Assembly (NCBI GenBank): GCA_041591895.1
Contig: JBFHRE010000068.1
Coordinates: forward strand, 1 to 14,133
From: JBFHRE01 sp041591895
GTDB taxonomy: Bacteria > Actinomycetota > Acidimicrobiia > Spongiisociales > ZC4RG35
Length of the DNA: 14,133 bases
Direction: 5' to 3'
The notes beneath the pieces were generated by a model. That model did not search any database, was not told the origin of the DNA, and saw only the letters and a program-made list of their open reading frames with translations. Both the position numbers and the translations under genes were made by a program. Shown in pieces: positions 6,034 to 12,757 of this stretch. Each line of letters begins with the position of its first letter. The stretch's first letter is position 1.

Positions 6034-6693
6034 TCACTCAGCGGCGACGAACAAGCGGTCGGCGATGAACGAGCCGATCCCGACCCGATCGCCCCCGGTT
6101 TCCACGGTCAGAGTGCCATCGGGTGTCGAAGCCACCACGTAGAGGTCGGCCCCCGGCCTGATCCCGGAGTCGTCCAGAAACCCCATGATCTCGGCGTCGA
6201 GTTCCAGTTCTTCCGAGATTCGCTCGAGCGGCCGTCGCTCTCCGCTCTCCATCGAGGCGAGGGCCTTGATCGGAGGAGGCCGGTACCCGGCACCCGGGAT
6301 CGGGTTGCCGTGCGGACACGTCTTGGGGTCGTCGAGCGCCTTCCACATGGCCGCCTCAACGTCATCGGAGATGACGTGTTCCCACACCTCGGCCTCGGCA
6401 TGGACCTTCACCCATGGCAGCCCCAGAACCTCTGAGAGGAACCGCTCGGCGAGGCGGTGCCGGCGTACGACCACCTCGGCGAGGTGACGGCCTTCCCCGG
6501 TCAGGGAGATCTCTGACCCACTCACGATCAGGCCATCGTCGATCATCCTGTGGACCATCTCTGAGACGGCGGCCCGGGACACACCGAGCCAGTCGGCAAT
6601 CCGAGCCTGGATGACCGGGATTCCCTCCTCGGCCAGCTCGAAGATCGCGGCGACGTATTCGCGGTAGGGCATGCGGTAGTCGGCGGCGTCCAC
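6034..6693 (-). CDS. DtxR/MntR-family metal-dependent transcriptional repressor
   Basis: This 219-residue regulator has an N-terminal winged helix (about 8-65; recognition region VSRAAVSEMVHRM), a dimerisation/metal domain (about 66-145) and a C-terminal SH3-like FeoA-type domain (about 168-217), the full three-domain layout of DtxR and IdeR. The first metal site is conserved: H79, E83 and H98. In the second site E105 and H106 are kept, but the position of DtxR C102 is E102 and that of DtxR M10 is E12. Acidic residues there resemble manganese-responsive MntR proteins, so I infer Mn(II) rather than Fe(II) sensing, with moderate confidence. The GTG start lies six bases after a TAGACT hexamer; the palindrome GTCTAAGAC overlaps that hexamer and could be an autoregulatory site. 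Targets are unknown. Confidence 0.93.
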   Translation of the reverse strand: MDAADYRMPYREYVAAIFELAEEGIPVIQARIADWLGVSRAAVSEMVHRMIDDGLIVSGSEISLTGEGRHLAEVVVRRHRLAERFLSEVLGLPWVKVHAEAEVWEHVISDDVEAAMWKALDDPKTCPHGNPIPGAGYRPPPIKALASMESGERRPLERISEELELDAEIMGFLDDSGIRPGADLYVVASTPDGTLTVETGGDRVGIGSFIADRLFVAAE

Positions 6694-6699
6694 GGAACG

Positions 6700-6705
6700 A
6701 GTCTA
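6700..6705 (-). promoter_or_regulatory. -10 element of a leaderless start (DtxR-family gene)
   Basis: On the minus strand TAGACT (6705-6700) is followed by six bases and the GTG at 6693-6691. No ribosome binding site is visible. Confidence 0.5.
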
Positions 6706-6709
6706 AGAC
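6701..6709. promoter_or_regulatory. Short palindrome overlapping the regulator's own -10 element
   Basis: GTCT-A-AGAC is a perfect 9-bp dyad lying over the TAGACT hexamer of the DtxR-family gene. It is a candidate operator for autoregulation, but it is shorter than the roughly 19-bp operators known for this family and the dyad does not extend outward. Confidence 0.25.
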
Positions 6710-6769
6710 CAGGTGAGATGACTGAATTCGAACGATGCCCTCGCCCGATCGCGCCGGAACACAAACGCC

Positions 6770-6775
6770 TAACGT
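6770..6775 (+). promoter_or_regulatory. -10 element upstream of the seven-helix protein
   Basis: TAACGT ends nine bases before the ATG at 6785; a leader of at most a few bases is implied. The 91-bp gap to the DtxR-family gene thus holds two divergent promoters. Confidence 0.4.
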
Positions 6776-6784
6776 GACGGTCGC

Positions 6785-7885
6785 ATGACCACGGACAGCG
6801 TTCTCGCCCTCGTCGCGGCGATAGCCGCCACCGCGTTCACATTGGACCTCGTCTGGGACCACCGCAAGAACCCCCGCCCCCACGTGGCCGCCTACGCCAC
6901 CGGGATGGCCATGTTCGCGGCTGCGACGTGGGCCTTGTGGGCAGGTATCAGCTACGGCTGGACCGGCCTCGGATACCGGGTGTTCTTCCTCCTTGGGGCC
7001 GTTCTCAACATCCCCGTGCTGGCCGTCGGTTCCATGTTCCTGGTGGTGGGGAAGAAGTCCGGAAACGCGCTGACCATCTTCACAGGGGCCCTGGGAGCGA
7101 TCAGCACCACCCTCGTGTCCACGGTGCCATTCGCACGAGACCTCCCGGCCTCCGGTCTGGCCGAGGACATCTTCCCACCACTCACCGAGGGCTTCGGCCC
7201 TCGCCTCCTCGCCGCCATCGGGTCGGGTCTGGGCGCAACGATCCTCATCGTGCTGGCGCTGGTGAGCGTCATCCGGTTCTGGCGACGGGACCGGCGCATC
7301 GTGCTGGGAAGCACTTTGATCCTGCTCGGCACGCTGGCGGGCGCCACCGGGGGCACGCTGCTCGGAGTGCTGGGCGAGACGGCGGCATTCGAGGTGTCGC
7401 TCCTGGCCACCGTCACGCTCATCTGGCTCGGGTATCGAGCCACCCGGGCCCGGCGTCGGACGCGAAAGAAGAACGGCGAAACCGGAAAGGTCGTGCTGGT
7501 GGGTCCGACCAGTTCCGAGAAACACCGCGCGTCGACGCTCCGGCTGATCGGAAAGCTGGAGGCGGCCGGTCTCGAGGTGATGTGCCCGCCTCGCGATCTG
7601 GAGGACTGGGGCACCGTCGGGTTCAGCCCGGGAGAGACGATGCTGAAGATCTTCCGCGAGGTGGAGGAGGCCTCAGTCGTCCTGGCCGACCTCGCCGAGG
7701 GTGACGCCGCCCAGGTCGTCGCAGGCTACGCCCGGGCAGTCAGGGTCCCCGTGGTGGTGGCGGCTCCCGAAGGCACCCGCATCCCGCGGGAGCTGAGGGC
7801 GATCGCCATCGACGAGGTGTACTACGTGGACGCCGACGAGGTCGCCGCCCGCGTCAGCCGTTTCCTGGCACCGCCCGAGCTCTGA
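6785..7885 (+). CDS. Seven-helix membrane protein with C-terminal nucleoside deoxyribosyltransferase-like domain
   Basis: I do not recognise this 366-residue protein as a named family. Residues 5-217 hold about seven hydrophobic helices (near 5-22, 34-54, 62-88, 95-115, 139-163, 172-196 and 200-217). An arginine/lysine-rich stretch (221-230) then marks the cytoplasmic side. The C-terminal domain (about 234-362) resembles nucleoside 2-deoxyribosyltransferase/Rossmann-like domains: KVVLVGP at 235-241, a long helix, then EEASVVLADLAEGDAAQVVAGYARAV with a GYA motif (314-316) and a following beta strand VPVVVAAP. The glutamate usual just before LGYA in active enzymes is V312 here, so catalysis is doubtful and a ligand-sensing role is plausible. 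Its last 32 bases overlap the 3' end of the convergent gene. Confidence 0.7.
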   Translation: MTTDSVLALVAAIAATAFTLDLVWDHRKNPRPHVAAYATGMAMFAAATWALWAGISYGWTGLGYRVFFLLGAVLNIPVLAVGSMFLVVGKKSGNALTIFTGALGAISTTLVSTVPFARDLPASGLAEDIFPPLTEGFGPRLLAAIGSGLGATILIVLALVSVIRFWRRDRRIVLGSTLILLGTLAGATGGTLLGVLGETAAFEVSLLATVTLIWLGYRATRARRRTRKKNGETGKVVLVGPTSSEKHRASTLRLIGKLEAAGLEVMCPPRDLEDWGTVGFSPGETMLKIFREVEEASVVLADLAEGDAAQVVAGYARAVRVPVVVAAPEGTRIPRELRAIAIDEVYYVDADEVAARVSRFLAPPEL

Positions 7886-8213
7886 CGGCCGCCCAAGCGG
7901 CGAGCGCGAGTGACACCGCTGCCAGCGCGGTATGAACAAGCCGGAACCCGATCGAGTTGTCGTTGGTCCACACATTCGCCAGGGATGACAACCAGATCGC
8001 TGCCGTGACCAGGGCGTAGGTCCAGAGCACGAGCCGACCTCTACCCTCGGAGTGGCGACGGATGAGCACGTAACCGGCGGCCAGCGCCACAGCGACCGAG
8101 ATCACGATCCGGGCGACGGCGACCGGGTCGGAGCCGACCAGCAATCCGATCCGCCCTCCCCAGGTGATCGCGGCCCAGAGCAGGATCAGGACGCCGAGCA
8201 GACGGTGTGACAT
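7854..8213 (-). CDS. Small four-helix integral membrane protein of unknown function
   Basis: This 119-residue protein has four predicted membrane helices (about 5-22, 33-51, 60-79 and 90-110) joined by short loops, with an arginine-rich inner loop RRHSEGRGR (52-60) and a basic C-terminus. No catalytic motif is visible. The frame stays open upstream to 8312, but that part is hydrophilic and overlaps mobA; the ATG at 8213 starts the first helix. A TACCAT hexamer (8228-8223, minus) lies nine bases upstream and overlaps the mobA start codon. The 3' end overlaps the seven-helix protein gene by 32 bases in convergent orientation. Function unknown. Confidence 0.7.
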   Translation of the reverse strand: MSHRLLGVLILLWAAITWGGRIGLLVGSDPVAVARIVISVAVALAAGYVLIRRHSEGRGRLVLWTYALVTAAIWLSSLANVWTNDNSIGFRLVHTALAAVSLALAAWAAVRARAVPGNG

Positions 8214-8216
8214 GAT
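8211..8216 (+). promoter_or_regulatory. -10 element of a leaderless start (mobA)
   Basis: CATGAT is followed by six bases and the ATG at 8223. Its first three bases are the complement of the start codon of the divergent membrane protein gene. Confidence 0.45.
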
Positions 8217-8222
8217 TGGCCG

Positions 8223-8228
8223 ATGGTA
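8223..8228 (-). promoter_or_regulatory. -10 element for the four-helix membrane protein
   Basis: On the minus strand TACCAT (8228-8223) lies nine bases before the ATG at 8213. It coincides with the first two codons of mobA, so the two divergent promoters are interlocked. Confidence 0.4.
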
Positions 8229-8804
8229 CGACCGCTCGGAGTGATGCTCGCCGGTGGCTCTTCGCGGCGCATGGGGACCGACAAGGCCCTGATCGAGATC
8301 GCAGGGCGCCACCTGGCCGAGATCGTGGCCGCCGCGTTGGACGCAGCTACCGAAGGGATCGTGGTGGCCGGGCGCCCGGACGGCTGGCTCGGTCTCCCCG
8401 GCCTCCCCGACCTCTCGTCAGAACGCAAGGGGCCCCTGGCGGGCCTGCTGGCGGCGGCATCGGCCCACCCCGACCGGTCGTTGCTGGTGGTCGGGGTCGA
8501 TCAGCCGTGGGTTCGAGTCGAGACGCTCGCGAGTCTTGCTCGGCTCACTGACGACCTCCCGGTGGTGCCGGTGGACGGAGGATCGCGGCAGACCCTCTGC
8601 GCCGGATACCCGCCGGGACTCCTGGAGCAGATTCGGGCCGAGTACGAGGCGGCCGGCTCGATCCAGTCGTTGCTGGACCTGGTGTCCTTCGAGCCGATCG
8701 TCGAGTCCACCTGGCAAGGCTGGGGAGAGGATGGGCGGTCCTGGTACTCGGTCGACACCCCGGAGTCCCTGGATATCGGCCTCGCCCGCTACGGATCACC
8801 CTGA
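8223..8804 (+). CDS. mobA: Molybdenum cofactor guanylyltransferase (MobA-type)
   Basis: This 193-residue nucleotidyltransferase would attach GMP to molybdopterin-bound molybdenum, giving the MGD cofactor in the cytoplasm. The GTP-binding signature is exact: LAGGSSRRMGTDKAL at 9-23 (G11-G12, R16, D20, K21), followed by KGPLAGLLAA (69-78) and the metal-binding aspartate D93 in VVGVDQPW. Length is normal for MobA. The C-terminal WYSVDTPESL (about 175-184) matches the family's NxDTPEDL-type block. It converges with moaA with three bases between the two stops, so the two cofactor genes are neighbours but not cotranscribed. Relatives that make the cytidine form (MocA) are a lesser alternative. Confidence 0.88.
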   Translation: MVRPLGVMLAGGSSRRMGTDKALIEIAGRHLAEIVAAALDAATEGIVVAGRPDGWLGLPGLPDLSSERKGPLAGLLAAASAHPDRSLLVVGVDQPWVRVETLASLARLTDDLPVVPVDGGSRQTLCAGYPPGLLEQIRAEYEAAGSIQSLLDLVSFEPIVESTWQGWGEDGRSWYSVDTPESLDIGLARYGSP

Positions 8805-8807
8805 CCC

Positions 8808-9830
8808 CTACCCCCCGATGTAGCTCATCTCGATCCGGGGCAGGTCTGCGGTACGCGACGACCGGATCTCGGAATACCGATCGCGGCGGGCGCCCCACAC
8901 GTCGGAGATGGTGGCGTCCAACTCCTCGTCGGTGGCGCCGTCCCGCAACAGATGTCTCAGATCGGCGCCCTGGGTGGCGAACAGACAGGTGTACAACTCC
9001 CCTTCGGCCGAAACCCGGGCCCGGGTGCAATCGCCACAGAAGGGCTGGGTGACCGACGCGATCACTCCGATCTCACCGGCGCCGTCTTTGTAGCGATATC
9101 GCTGGGCGACCTCGCCCCGGTAATTGGGGTCCGCTGGCTCAACAGGAAACGCCTCGTTGACGAGCCGAACGATCTCAGCGGCCGGGACGACGTCGTCCAG
9201 ACACCAGCCGTTGGTCGTCCCCACGTCCATGTACTCGATGTAGCGGACGATGTGCCCCGTCCCCCTGAAGTGCTCGGCCATCCCCACCACCGAGTCCTCG
9301 TTCACCCCCTGCTTCACCACCATGTTGATCTTGACCGGGTCGAGTCCCGCCTCGGCGGCGGCGTCGATCCCGTCGAGCACGGCCTGGACCGGAAACCCGA
9401 CGTCGTTCATCGCCATGAACACGGCGTCGTCCATCGAATCGAGACTGACCGTGACCCGGTTGAGACCGGCGGCGGCGAGTGCGGACGCCTTGCGCTCGAG
9501 CAGCGACCCGTTGGTGGTGAGCGTCAGGTCATCGACTCCTGCAACTCCGGCCAGTCGGGCGATGAGGTCTTCGACGCCCCGGCGCAGCAGTGGCTCCCCA
9601 CCAGTCAGCCGGACCTTGGTGACGCCGTGGCGCACGAAGCTGCGGACGACTCGCTCGATCTCCTCGAACGAGAGCAGCAGATCACGGGCCAGGAACTCGT
9701 AGTCCTTGCCGAAGATCTCCTTGGGCATGCAGTAGGTGCAGCGGAAGTTGCACCGGTCGGTGACCGATATCCGAAGGTCCCGCACCGGGCGGCCGAGGGT
9801 GTCTCTGACGTCCGTCACACTGCCTGTCAC
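8808..9830 (-). CDS. moaA: GTP 3',8-cyclase MoaA (radical SAM)
   Basis: This 340-residue radical SAM enzyme carries out the first step of molybdenum cofactor synthesis, rearranging GTP to 3',8-cyclo-GTP, which MoaC then converts to cyclic pyranopterin monophosphate. The N-terminal SAM cluster CNFRCTYC is at 27-34 and GGEP at 77-80. The second, substrate-binding cluster is CGDC at 265-268 plus C282, with the usual 13-residue gap. The chain ends in the diglycine YIGG needed by MoaA proteins. The GTG at 9830 is favoured by a TAGCCT hexamer six bases upstream; a second GTG four codons inside is possible. moaC, moaD and moaE are not in the window. Confidence 0.97.
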   Translation of the reverse strand: MTGSVTDVRDTLGRPVRDLRISVTDRCNFRCTYCMPKEIFGKDYEFLARDLLLSFEEIERVVRSFVRHGVTKVRLTGGEPLLRRGVEDLIARLAGVAGVDDLTLTTNGSLLERKASALAAAGLNRVTVSLDSMDDAVFMAMNDVGFPVQAVLDGIDAAAEAGLDPVKINMVVKQGVNEDSVVGMAEHFRGTGHIVRYIEYMDVGTTNGWCLDDVVPAAEIVRLVNEAFPVEPADPNYRGEVAQRYRYKDGAGEIGVIASVTQPFCGDCTRARVSAEGELYTCLFATQGADLRHLLRDGATDEELDATISDVWGARRDRYSEIRSSRTADLPRIEMSYIGG

Positions 9831-9836
9831 CCCCGA

Positions 9837-9842
9837 AGGCTA
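9837..9842 (-). promoter_or_regulatory. -10 element of a leaderless start (moaA)
   Basis: On the minus strand TAGCCT (9842-9837) is followed by six bases and the GTG at 9830-9828. The adjoining perfect 10-bp palindrome ACCCCGGGGT (9842-9851) may be an operator or chance GC-rich symmetry. Confidence 0.45.
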
Positions 9843-9887
9843 CCCCGGGGTGGGCAACACCTGGCTGGGAACACCGGACTGGGAATG

Positions 9888-9893
9888 TAGGTT
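9888..9893 (+). promoter_or_regulatory. -10 element upstream of the thioredoxin gene
   Basis: TAGGTT ends nine bases before the ATG at 9903. It shares a 72-bp divergent gap with the moaA promoter. No ribosome binding site is apparent. Confidence 0.4.
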
Positions 9894-9902
9894 GTATCGG
9901 AC

Positions 9903-10277
9903 ATGTCGATCTTCCGCAAAAAGACCAAGCCGATCAACCTCGAACACCCGGACCAGATCCAGGATCTACTCGCCACCGGCAAGCCGGTCTTGATCGACTT
10001 CTTCCAGTTCGGATGCCGCCCATGCCAGATCATGGACGGGATCGTCAACGAACTCGCCGAGGATTACGCCGGTGAGGTCCATGTGGTCAAGGCCAATGCC
10101 GCCCACGTCCCCGAGTTGTTCCATCGCTACAAGGTCAAGTCCACCCCGACATTCCTGGTGATGACGTTGCGCGAAGGCGCCAACGCCCCCACCCAGCGTT
10201 TCCGGGCGTCGGGTCTGGTCAAGAAGGACCAGCTGGCCAAGACCCTCGAAGGCAGCGGGGCCAGGAAGCCGGTCTGA
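9903..10277 (+). CDS. Thioredoxin-fold protein with a CRPC active site
   Basis: This 124-residue cytoplasmic protein has one thioredoxin domain. The redox motif is C38-R-P-C41 in the context FFQFGCRPCQ, where classic thioredoxins have W-C-G-P-C, so both the tryptophan and the glycine are replaced. The cis-proline loop is kept as STPTF (T81-P82). There is no signal peptide. The changes should alter redox potential or partner choice; a thiol-disulfide or persulfide reductase role is reasonable. It lies 39 bp upstream of the persulfide dioxygenase fusion on the same strand, which supports a role in sulfur redox chemistry, though each gene has its own -10-like hexamer. Confidence 0.85.
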   Translation: MSIFRKKTKPINLEHPDQIQDLLATGKPVLIDFFQFGCRPCQIMDGIVNELAEDYAGEVHVVKANAAHVPELFHRYKVKSTPTFLVMTLREGANAPTQRFRASGLVKKDQLAKTLEGSGARKPV

Positions 10278-10303
10278 GCCCGGCCGGTCGGTCCTGCGGG
10301 GGC

Positions 10304-10309
10304 TAGGTT
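10304..10309 (+). promoter_or_regulatory. -10 element of a leaderless start (persulfide dioxygenase fusion)
   Basis: TAGGTT is followed by seven bases and the ATG at 10317, with no ribosome binding site between. It is the same hexamer as upstream of the thioredoxin gene. Confidence 0.45.
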
Positions 10310-10316
10310 TCAGTCC

Positions 10317-11645
10317 ATGCGCGTCGACGGGTTTGCCACCCCGAGCCTCGGAGACACCTCCTACATCGTGTCCACAGGACACACGGCGATCGTCATCGAC
10401 CCCCAACGCGACCTTCGTCGCTTCCTCGACCACATCGAGGAGAACGCACTCGAGGTTTCGCACGTCCTCGACACTCACGTCCACAACGACTACCTGTCGG
10501 GAGCCAAGCCGCTGGCGGAACGGCTCGGCGCCGAGGTCGTGATGCCGGCCGGATCCGGCGCGGAGTTTCGGTTCCGGCCCGCCTTCCACCAGGAAGGGAT
10601 CGACACCGACGGCGGACTGTCGATCCTCCCGCTGCACACCCCCGGACACACCCTGGAACACACCTCGTACCTCGTGAGTCTGGACACCGGCGCCGCCGCA
10701 GTCTTCACCGGGGGTTCGCTGCTGGTCGGGTCGGCTGGACGATGCGATCTGCTCGGACCCGACCTCGCCACCCAGCTCACCCGCCTCCAGTGGGGCTCCC
10801 TCCAGCGTCTGGCCGCACTCCCCGGACGGGTGGCGGTCCATCCGACGCATGGCGCCGGCTCGTTCTGCACCGCCAGTGGCGGCGCCCGAGGGTCTTCCAC
10901 CATCGAGGTCGAAGCCCGGACCAACCCAGTGTTCTCGTACCCCGATGAAGAAGCCTTCGTCGCCGGTCAACTCGCCGGACTGCTTCCCTATCCCGACTAC
11001 TACGCACACATGGCGCCCCACAACCGGCGCGGCCCGCATGGCCTCGAACCTGCAACACCCGCCACACTCGAGCCGCCCGAGGTCACCTCCGCCATCGAGG
11101 ACGGCGCAGCCGTGGTCGACGCTCGCGACCGGTACGCATTCGCCCGCGGCCACATACCCGGCTCGCTCAACGTCGAGCTGTCGGACTCCTTCGCCCCCTG
11201 GGTGGGCTGGATGGTGGAGTTCGGCAGCCCGGTCATCGTTGTCGCCTCGGATATCGACGCGGCCGAGCAGGCGCGGGTCGAACTGGGTCGGATCGGCTAT
11301 GACGTGATCGGGGCCATCACCTCTCTCGAGGGGCTGGAGCTGGTCACCAGCAAGACTGCCGGACCGGTCGAACTGGCTGCAGCTGTCGACGGAGCAGCGG
11401 TCATCGATGTGCGAGACCCGGCCGAGCGAAGCGCCTCGCCCGTCCGCGGCACGATCCACCGGTATGTACCCGACCTGCGCGACGGTCTCCCTACGTCCGA
11501 CGACGAGGTGTGGCTCACATGCGCGTCCGGCTTCCGGGCCGCGGTGGCAGCCGGGCTGGTGGAGCGCCATGGCGCCACCCCGATCGTGGTCGCCTCCGGC
11601 GGCATCCCCGAGCTACTCCGCCTCCGACCTGATCTGGCAGGCTGA
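10317..11645 (+). CDS. Persulfide dioxygenase-pseudorhodanese-rhodanese fusion (CstB-like layout)
   Basis: This 442-residue protein has three parts. Residues 1-240 form a metallo-beta-lactamase fold of the ETHE1/persulfide dioxygenase type: THVHNDYLSG at 53-62 (H54, H56, D58), HTPGHT at 107-112 (H111), and HPTHGAGSFC at 175-184 (H178). Residues about 252-345 form a rhodanese domain in which the catalytic loop reads VIVVASDIDAAEQ, without the cysteine. Residues about 350-440 form a second rhodanese with C402 in TCASGFR, a proper active-site loop. This order and length match CstB of Staphylococcus aureus (established knowledge), a non-heme iron enzyme that turns low-molecular-weight persulfides into thiosulfate. 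I infer the same chemistry. The thioredoxin gene just upstream could recycle the thiols involved. No cst operon repressor is seen nearby. Confidence 0.88.
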   Translation: MRVDGFATPSLGDTSYIVSTGHTAIVIDPQRDLRRFLDHIEENALEVSHVLDTHVHNDYLSGAKPLAERLGAEVVMPAGSGAEFRFRPAFHQEGIDTDGGLSILPLHTPGHTLEHTSYLVSLDTGAAAVFTGGSLLVGSAGRCDLLGPDLATQLTRLQWGSLQRLAALPGRVAVHPTHGAGSFCTASGGARGSSTIEVEARTNPVFSYPDEEAFVAGQLAGLLPYPDYYAHMAPHNRRGPHGLEPATPATLEPPEVTSAIEDGAAVVDARDRYAFARGHIPGSLNVELSDSFAPWVGWMVEFGSPVIVVASDIDAAEQARVELGRIGYDVIGAITSLEGLELVTSKTAGPVELAAAVDGAAVIDVRDPAERSASPVRGTIHRYVPDLRDGLPTSDDEVWLTCASGFRAAVAAGLVERHGATPIVVASGGIPELLRLRPDLAG

Positions 11646-11676
11646 TCCGGTTCGGCGCGAGGCGTCGTGTCGCGGG

Positions 11677-11682
11677 TAGCGT
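11677..11682 (+). promoter_or_regulatory. -10 element of a leaderless start (deacetylase-family gene)
   Basis: TAGCGT is followed by seven bases and the GTG at 11690; no ribosome binding site is seen. Confidence 0.45.
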
Positions 11683-11689
11683 CGCTCCG

Positions 11690-12757
11690 GTGATCACCGC
11701 CGTCGTCCATCCCGACACGTCGCTCCACCTTCCCGAACGCGAGGTCTGGGTTGGCGTCCCGATCGCCGGCACCGAGGTGCCAGAGCGTGCCGAGATCGTC
11801 GCCGAGGGTCTCCGCACGGCCGGCGCCACCCTCGTCGAGGCGAAGCCGCAACCGGACGCCACGCTCACCTCGGTCCACGATCCCGGCTTCATCGAGTTTC
11901 TCTCCACCGCGTGGGAACGCTGGCAGTCGTCGGGCTACCCGCGCGATCCCGGCCAGGACCGGGTGGTCCCGTACGCATTCCCGGCTGTGACCGGAGTCGT
12001 CGGGCGCCGGCCGGTATCGATCGGAGCGCTCGTCGGCCTGTATGCGATGGACACGATGACCCTGATAGGGCCCGGATCCTGGGAGGCGATCTCTGCCGCC
12101 GCTGCCTGTGCGGCCACCGCTGCCGACCTCGCCGCCGGGGGACTCCCTCATGTGATGGCCGTCACCCGACCGCCCGGCCACCACGCCGGCCGGCAGTTCT
12201 ACGGGGGCAGTTGTTATGTGAACAACGCCGCTGTCGCCGCCCAGCGACTCCGAGATCACACAGCCGCATCGGTGGCGATCATCGACCTCGATGCTCACCA
12301 CGGGAACGGAACCCAGGAGATCTTCTACGAGCGGGCCGACGTACGGTACGGATCCGTGCACATCGATCCGGGACTCGGCTGGTTTCCGCATTTCGTCGGG
12401 TTCGGTGACGAGACCGGCGAGAGTGCCGGCTCGGGCCACAATCTCAACCTGCCCGTACCGGAGGGCACCGGCGACCAACCCTGGCTGGCCGCGGTCGAGC
12501 ATCTGGCGGAGTTCTCAGCGGGTGCCGGGGCGGTCGTCGTGTCGCTTGGAGTGGACGCGGCCACCGACGATCCCGAGTCGCCTCTCACCGTGACGAACAA
12601 CGGATATCGGCGGGCGGGCGAGATCGTGGGTTCGCTCGGCGTGCCAACCGTGGCCGTATTGGAGGGTGGATATCACCTTCCGACCCTGGCGGGTCTGGTT
12701 GCGAGCTTTCTCTTGGGACTGACGGGACAAACCGAGCAAGGCGGAGGTTCGACGTGA
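11690..12757 (+). CDS. Histone deacetylase/acetylpolyamine amidohydrolase family protein
   Basis: This 355-residue zinc amidohydrolase of the arginase-deacetylase fold has all core residues: H164-H165 in RPPGHHAG, the metal ligands D201 and H203 in DLDAHHGNGTQ, D289 in LGVDAATDD, and Y328 in LEGGYH. The segment SVHIDPGLGWFPHFVGFGDETG (222-243) resembles acetylpolyamine amidohydrolases, which have a YPWYTGF-type loop here, so removal of acetyl groups from polyamines or other small amides is more likely than from proteins. There is no signal peptide; it is probably cytoplasmic. The GTG start follows a TAGCGT hexamer by seven bases. The stop overlaps the start of the downstream peptidase (GTGA), indicating that the two are made together. 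Confidence 0.9.
   Translation: MITAVVHPDTSLHLPEREVWVGVPIAGTEVPERAEIVAEGLRTAGATLVEAKPQPDATLTSVHDPGFIEFLSTAWERWQSSGYPRDPGQDRVVPYAFPAVTGVVGRRPVSIGALVGLYAMDTMTLIGPGSWEAISAAAACAATAADLAAGGLPHVMAVTRPPGHHAGRQFYGGSCYVNNAAVAAQRLRDHTAASVAIIDLDAHHGNGTQEIFYERADVRYGSVHIDPGLGWFPHFVGFGDETGESAGSGHNLNLPVPEGTGDQPWLAAVEHLAEFSAGAGAVVVSLGVDAATDDPESPLTVTNNGYRRAGEIVGSLGVPTVAVLEGGYHLPTLAGLVASFLLGLTGQTEQGGGST
12743..12747 (+). promoter_or_regulatory. Ribosome binding site of the S9 peptidase gene
   Basis: GGAGG lies six bases before the GTG at 12754, inside the end of the deacetylase-family gene. It is a strong internal signal, in contrast to the leaderless first genes, and it decides the start. Confidence 0.8.

Noticed and set aside
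8214..8312. N-terminal extension of the four-helix membrane protein
   Set aside because: Hydrophilic and antisense to mobA; the ATG at 8213 starts the first membrane helix and has a -10-like hexamer upstream.
9842..9851. Palindrome ACCCCGGGGT as a terminator
   Set aside because: Too short, without a loop or T run, and it lies between divergent genes where no terminator is expected.
9966..11570. Minus-strand open frame of 534 codons
   Set aside because: It runs antisense through the thioredoxin and persulfide dioxygenase genes; the composition is typical of a high-GC shadow frame and no motif is visible.
11297..12502. Minus-strand open frame of 401 codons
   Set aside because: Antisense to the deacetylase-family gene, whose plus-strand product has all catalytic motifs; no domain is seen in this frame.
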